Below are positions 61,780 to 64,000 of a stretch of DNA of 64,000 nucleotides, in pieces. The stretch comes from Streptomyces akebiae. GTDB lineage: Bacteria; Actinomycetota; Actinomycetes; Streptomycetales; Streptomycetaceae. The position numbers and the translations under genes were made by a program. The notes under the pieces are model-generated. The model saw nothing but the letters and a program-made list of their open reading frames with translations, searched no databases and was not told the DNA's origin. How positions within the stretch are numbered: the first letter of the stretch is position 1; each line of letters starts with the position of its first letter. The stretch spans positions 10,193,203 to 10,257,202 of the forward strand of contig NZ_CP080647.1 in assembly GCF_019599145.1 (NCBI RefSeq), in the 5' to 3' direction.

Positions 61780-62069
61780 GGCATAAACCCCCTCGTCCTG
61801 GCCTGCTTCAGACCTCCACCGGTTGCTTTAAATGCGCGCGATGAAGCTGCGAAGCAGATCGCTTGTTGTACGGGGTTGTGTGCAGGCGAAGTTGGTGAAC
61901 GTGACACACCAGCTGAAAATCTTTTTTCGCGAGGCTCAAATACGAGCTTGCGGGCCCGTTATTGCTGCACGGACCCGCAACCGAAACCCACTATCCGGCC
62001 ATGGGCCGGGCGCCCCTGTGTCCCCATCCTGAGGGGCCAGAGCCGCGCCTCACCTGCAGGCGGGCTCGC
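61780..62069. promoter_or_regulatory. Intergenic region with low-GC promoter-like sequence
   Basis: The 290 bases upstream of the sigma-like operon contain AT-richer stretches (GGTTGCTTTAAATGCG near 61820 and GAAAATCTTTTTTCGCG near 61915). They probably hold the operon promoter. No gene is supported here. Confidence 0.4.
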
Positions 62070-64000
62070 TCACGCCCACTGGATGCCCAGCTTGCGCAGC
62101 GCGTCCAGCTGCTCCTCCGTGAGCTTCTCCCGCCTGGCCCGGGTGTTGGAGACCCATACGCCCAGCTTCACGGTCACCGGCTCCGCCTCGCCGGCGACCG
62201 CGATCTCTTCGCTGTGGCCGCGGGGCACCGGCTTCTGGCCCTCCCGTTTGATCCACTGCGCGAGGGCTGCCATGCCTCGCTGGAACGCCTGTTGCGCCTT
62301 GCTCGGGCCCTTCGCCGCCGTACGGCCGGCCGCTGCTGCGGGGGCGGCAGTCGGTGCCACGAGCGGTGCGATGCCCAGTGTGGTGAGCCGTTCCTGTTGG
62401 TTGGTGGGTAGCTGGGCCCAGGTGCCCGGCTGCTTCTGCTGCTGGAGCCACTTGCCGATGTCGTCGCCGTCCATCAGCACGCCGGGTGCGATGTCGGGGA
62501 GTTGGCCGTCGGCGTCGACGAGGTCGGCGAGGACGCGGTAGTGGCGTTGCCAGTCCAGTGGCCACGGGCAGTCCCAGTCCGGGTCGATCTCGGTCAGCTG
62601 CGCCGCGCGCCGGGCGGCCCGCTCCGGGTCCTTGCCCAGGCCGTTCTTCGCGCCCTTGCGCCGGAGGTTGGCCATGTGCTGCCCGACGGGCACCATCGCC
62701 TCGCCTTCGCCCCACAACTGATCCTGGCGCGGGGCGAGGTGTCCGGTGGCCCGCCGGTAGGACCGGAGCGCGGCGAGCTTGTTCTCCCACGCCTCCTCGC
62801 CCGGCTCCCAGACCATCCCGGCCTCTGGCGCGTTCAGGAGGACCTTGCGCCGCTCCTCCAGCTCACCGGCCCGCAAGGCCTTGCGCTGCTGGTGCACCCA
62901 CCGCCCAAGCGGAAACGCCTTCGTCGCGCCGACTTCGACCTCGACGTCGTAGGGCACGGCGTAGAGGCCGGTGATCTGATTCTCCGCCCGCCAGCGGATC
63001 AGGGCCTGGTAGCCCTCGAGCCATACCAGGGATTCGGGCCGGTAGACCCGGGTGCGCAGGAACGCCGCGATGGTCGCGGCGTCGCGCGGGCTGGAGAAGT
63101 GCAGCAGGGCCGATTCTGCCGCGGCGTCGGTTTCGTTCTGCTCTTGGTCCTCGCCGTCGCTCGCGCCGCCGGCCCCGATGATCCGCCCGTCCTCGTCGCG
63201 CTGGAGGTGGACCTGGCGCTTGCCGCTGGTGAGGGCGCGGGAGGCGAGCTGCTCGACCAGGCGTTCATCGTGGCTGCGCAGGCCCTGGAGCACGGCCACG
63301 AGCGGCTTGAAGCTGGCGGAGGCGACCATGTTGGTGGGGTCTTCGCCGGGCTCGAGGAACACCGGCACGATGATCCTGGCGACCTTGGTGCTGCCGTCTT
63401 TGTTGAGCCGGAGGGCGCGGCCGATGTTCTGCACGATCTCGACCTGGGAGCCGCGGGTGTCGGCGAAGCAGACGGCTTCGACGCCCCGTTCGCCGGTGAT
63501 GTCGACGCCTTCTCCGAGCACGCGAACGCTGGCGAGGAAGGCGCGGTGGACTCGGCGCCCGGCTGCGTCGATGCCGCCTGCGAACTGCCTGATGACCTCG
63601 CGCCGCTCGGTCACGAGGTGGTCCCCGCACAGCCACGCCGACCACACCCGGTCCGGCGGCACGTGGCGGCCGGCCTCGAGTTCGTAGAACTCCGCGTTGA
63701 TGGAGGACTTCGGCAGCTTGTCGGCGGCGGCCAGGTCGTCGTCGGTGGCGTCGTTCATGTACAGCTCGGCAGCCGTCGCCGGGAGCTTCTCCGCGAACGC
63801 GGCGGCCTCTTCCACCTTCTGGTGGAACGTCATGACGGTCTTGAGGTTCCACTTCGCCGCGTGTTCCAGGAGCGCGGTCTGCAGGAGCGCCAGACGCCGG
63901 CCGCGCCGGGCTTCCTCGGACTCCCCGACGACGGGGGAGGGGTCGCGGATCTCCAGGACGTCGATCTCGAACCCGGCGAGGATCTCCCGCTCGATCGCCT
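62070..64000 (-). CDS. DEAD/DEAH-type helicase with helicase-associated repeats (5' end outside window)
   Basis: The visible 643 codons cover the second half of a superfamily 2 helicase. VMTFHQKVEEAAAFAEKLP starts the C-terminal RecA-like domain, followed by VRVLGEGVDI, VEAVCFADTRGSQVEIVQNI and GRALRLN (motifs V-VI, Q..GRA.R). At least two helicase-associated domains follow (WENKLAALRSYRRATGHLAP then RQDQLWGEGEAMVPVGQHMA; W..Q.R.Y..L..). The frame is open to the window edge, so motifs I-III lie outside. Large helicases of this architecture are common near ends of linear Streptomyces replicons (TtrA-like terminal helicases), which fits the nearby tpg and tap; whether this is TtrA itself is not certain. 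Confidence 0.85.
   Translation of the reverse strand, partial: AIEREILAGFEIDVLEIRDPSPVVGESEEARRGRRLALLQTALLEHAAKWNLKTVMTFHQKVEEAAAFAEKLPATAAELYMNDATDDDLAAADKLPKSSINAEFYELEAGRHVPPDRVWSAWLCGDHLVTERREVIRQFAGGIDAAGRRVHRAFLASVRVLGEGVDITGERGVEAVCFADTRGSQVEIVQNIGRALRLNKDGSTKVARIIVPVFLEPGEDPTNMVASASFKPLVAVLQGLRSHDERLVEQLASRALTSGKRQVHLQRDEDGRIIGAGGASDGEDQEQNETDAAAESALLHFSSPRDAATIAAFLRTRVYRPESLVWLEGYQALIRWRAENQITGLYAVPYDVEVEVGATKAFPLGRWVHQQRKALRAGELEERRKVLLNAPEAGMVWEPGEEAWENKLAALRSYRRATGHLAPRQDQLWGEGEAMVPVGQHMANLRRKGAKNGLGKDPERAARRAAQLTEIDPDWDCPWPLDWQRHYRVLADLVDADGQLPDIAPGVLMDGDDIGKWLQQQKQPGTWAQLPTNQQERLTTLGIAPLVAPTAAPAAAAGRTAAKGPSKAQQAFQRGMAALAQWIKREGQKPVPRGHSEEIAVAGEAEPVTVKLGVWVSNTRARREKLTEEQLDALRKLGIQWA

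Noticed and set aside
1..64000. tRNA, rRNA or CRISPR loci
   Set aside because: No cloverleaf with a TTCGA-type T loop, ribosomal RNA signature or spaced direct repeats was found by reading.

Overview
The window is about 70% GC with strong G/C bias at third codon positions, frequent GTG starts and 4-base ATGA/GTGA stop-start overlaps. Together with a telomere terminal protein (Tpg) gene, a broken telomere-associated (Tap) gene, polymorphic-toxin debris and many transposase fragments, this points to Streptomyces or a close relative, in a chromosome arm or a large linear plasmid. The left half (1-38.6 kb) is mostly intact metabolic and regulatory genes. The right half (38.6-64 kb) is an accessory zone dominated by mobile elements, pseudogenes and linear-replicon functions.

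Left part. 381-5315 is a four-gene, translationally coupled minus-strand operon: CocE/NonD hydrolase, acyl-CoA synthetase, enoyl-CoA hydratase, SDR. It looks like ester cleavage, CoA activation and beta-oxidation-like processing of an unknown substrate. A second CocE-type hydrolase (6098-7771), an alpha/beta hydrolase and an SDR under a divergent TetR regulator follow. 11176-13799 encodes a membrane Ser/Thr kinase and a coupled membrane protein with a five-fold octapeptide repeat. 17040-21774 is a complete glucarate pathway: IclR regulator, KDG dehydratase, GntP permease, glucarate dehydratase. 22353-27310 holds a B12-binding MerR regulator, an ECF sigma factor and, divergently, a secreted DUF4397 protein, a class F sortase and an anti-sigma factor. 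27504-30911 is a three-His-box desaturase with its ferredoxin-type reductase and a divergent PucR-type regulator. Further on are a ferritin-like protein, a secreted GH115 glucuronidase with a LacI-type operator, and a MerR protein fused to a DNA polymerase sliding clamp.

Right part. 38.65-51.3 kb is a junkyard: truncated IS701, a decayed RHS/HINT polymorphic toxin, an immunity gene fused in frame to an IS630 transposase, a GH16-like enzyme, an intact IS3-type element beside an IS481 remnant, an internally inverted transposase, TPR debris, a frameshifted beta-propeller gene with its sigma factor, and DinB and zeta-toxin pseudogenes.

51.5-56.3 kb is a coherent four-gene transposition operon of the Mu/Tn7 type. 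The first ATPase carries the same N-terminal DNA-binding region as the DDE transposase; a second stand-alone ATPase and an unrecognised fourth protein follow. An intact tpg converges on it and may be cargo. A broken tap lies beyond. 58.6-61.8 kb is a minus-strand operon of two sigma-like proteins interleaved with small membrane proteins. The window ends inside a large helicase with helicase-associated repeats, a type often found near Streptomyces telomeres. No rRNA, tRNA or CRISPR array was seen.
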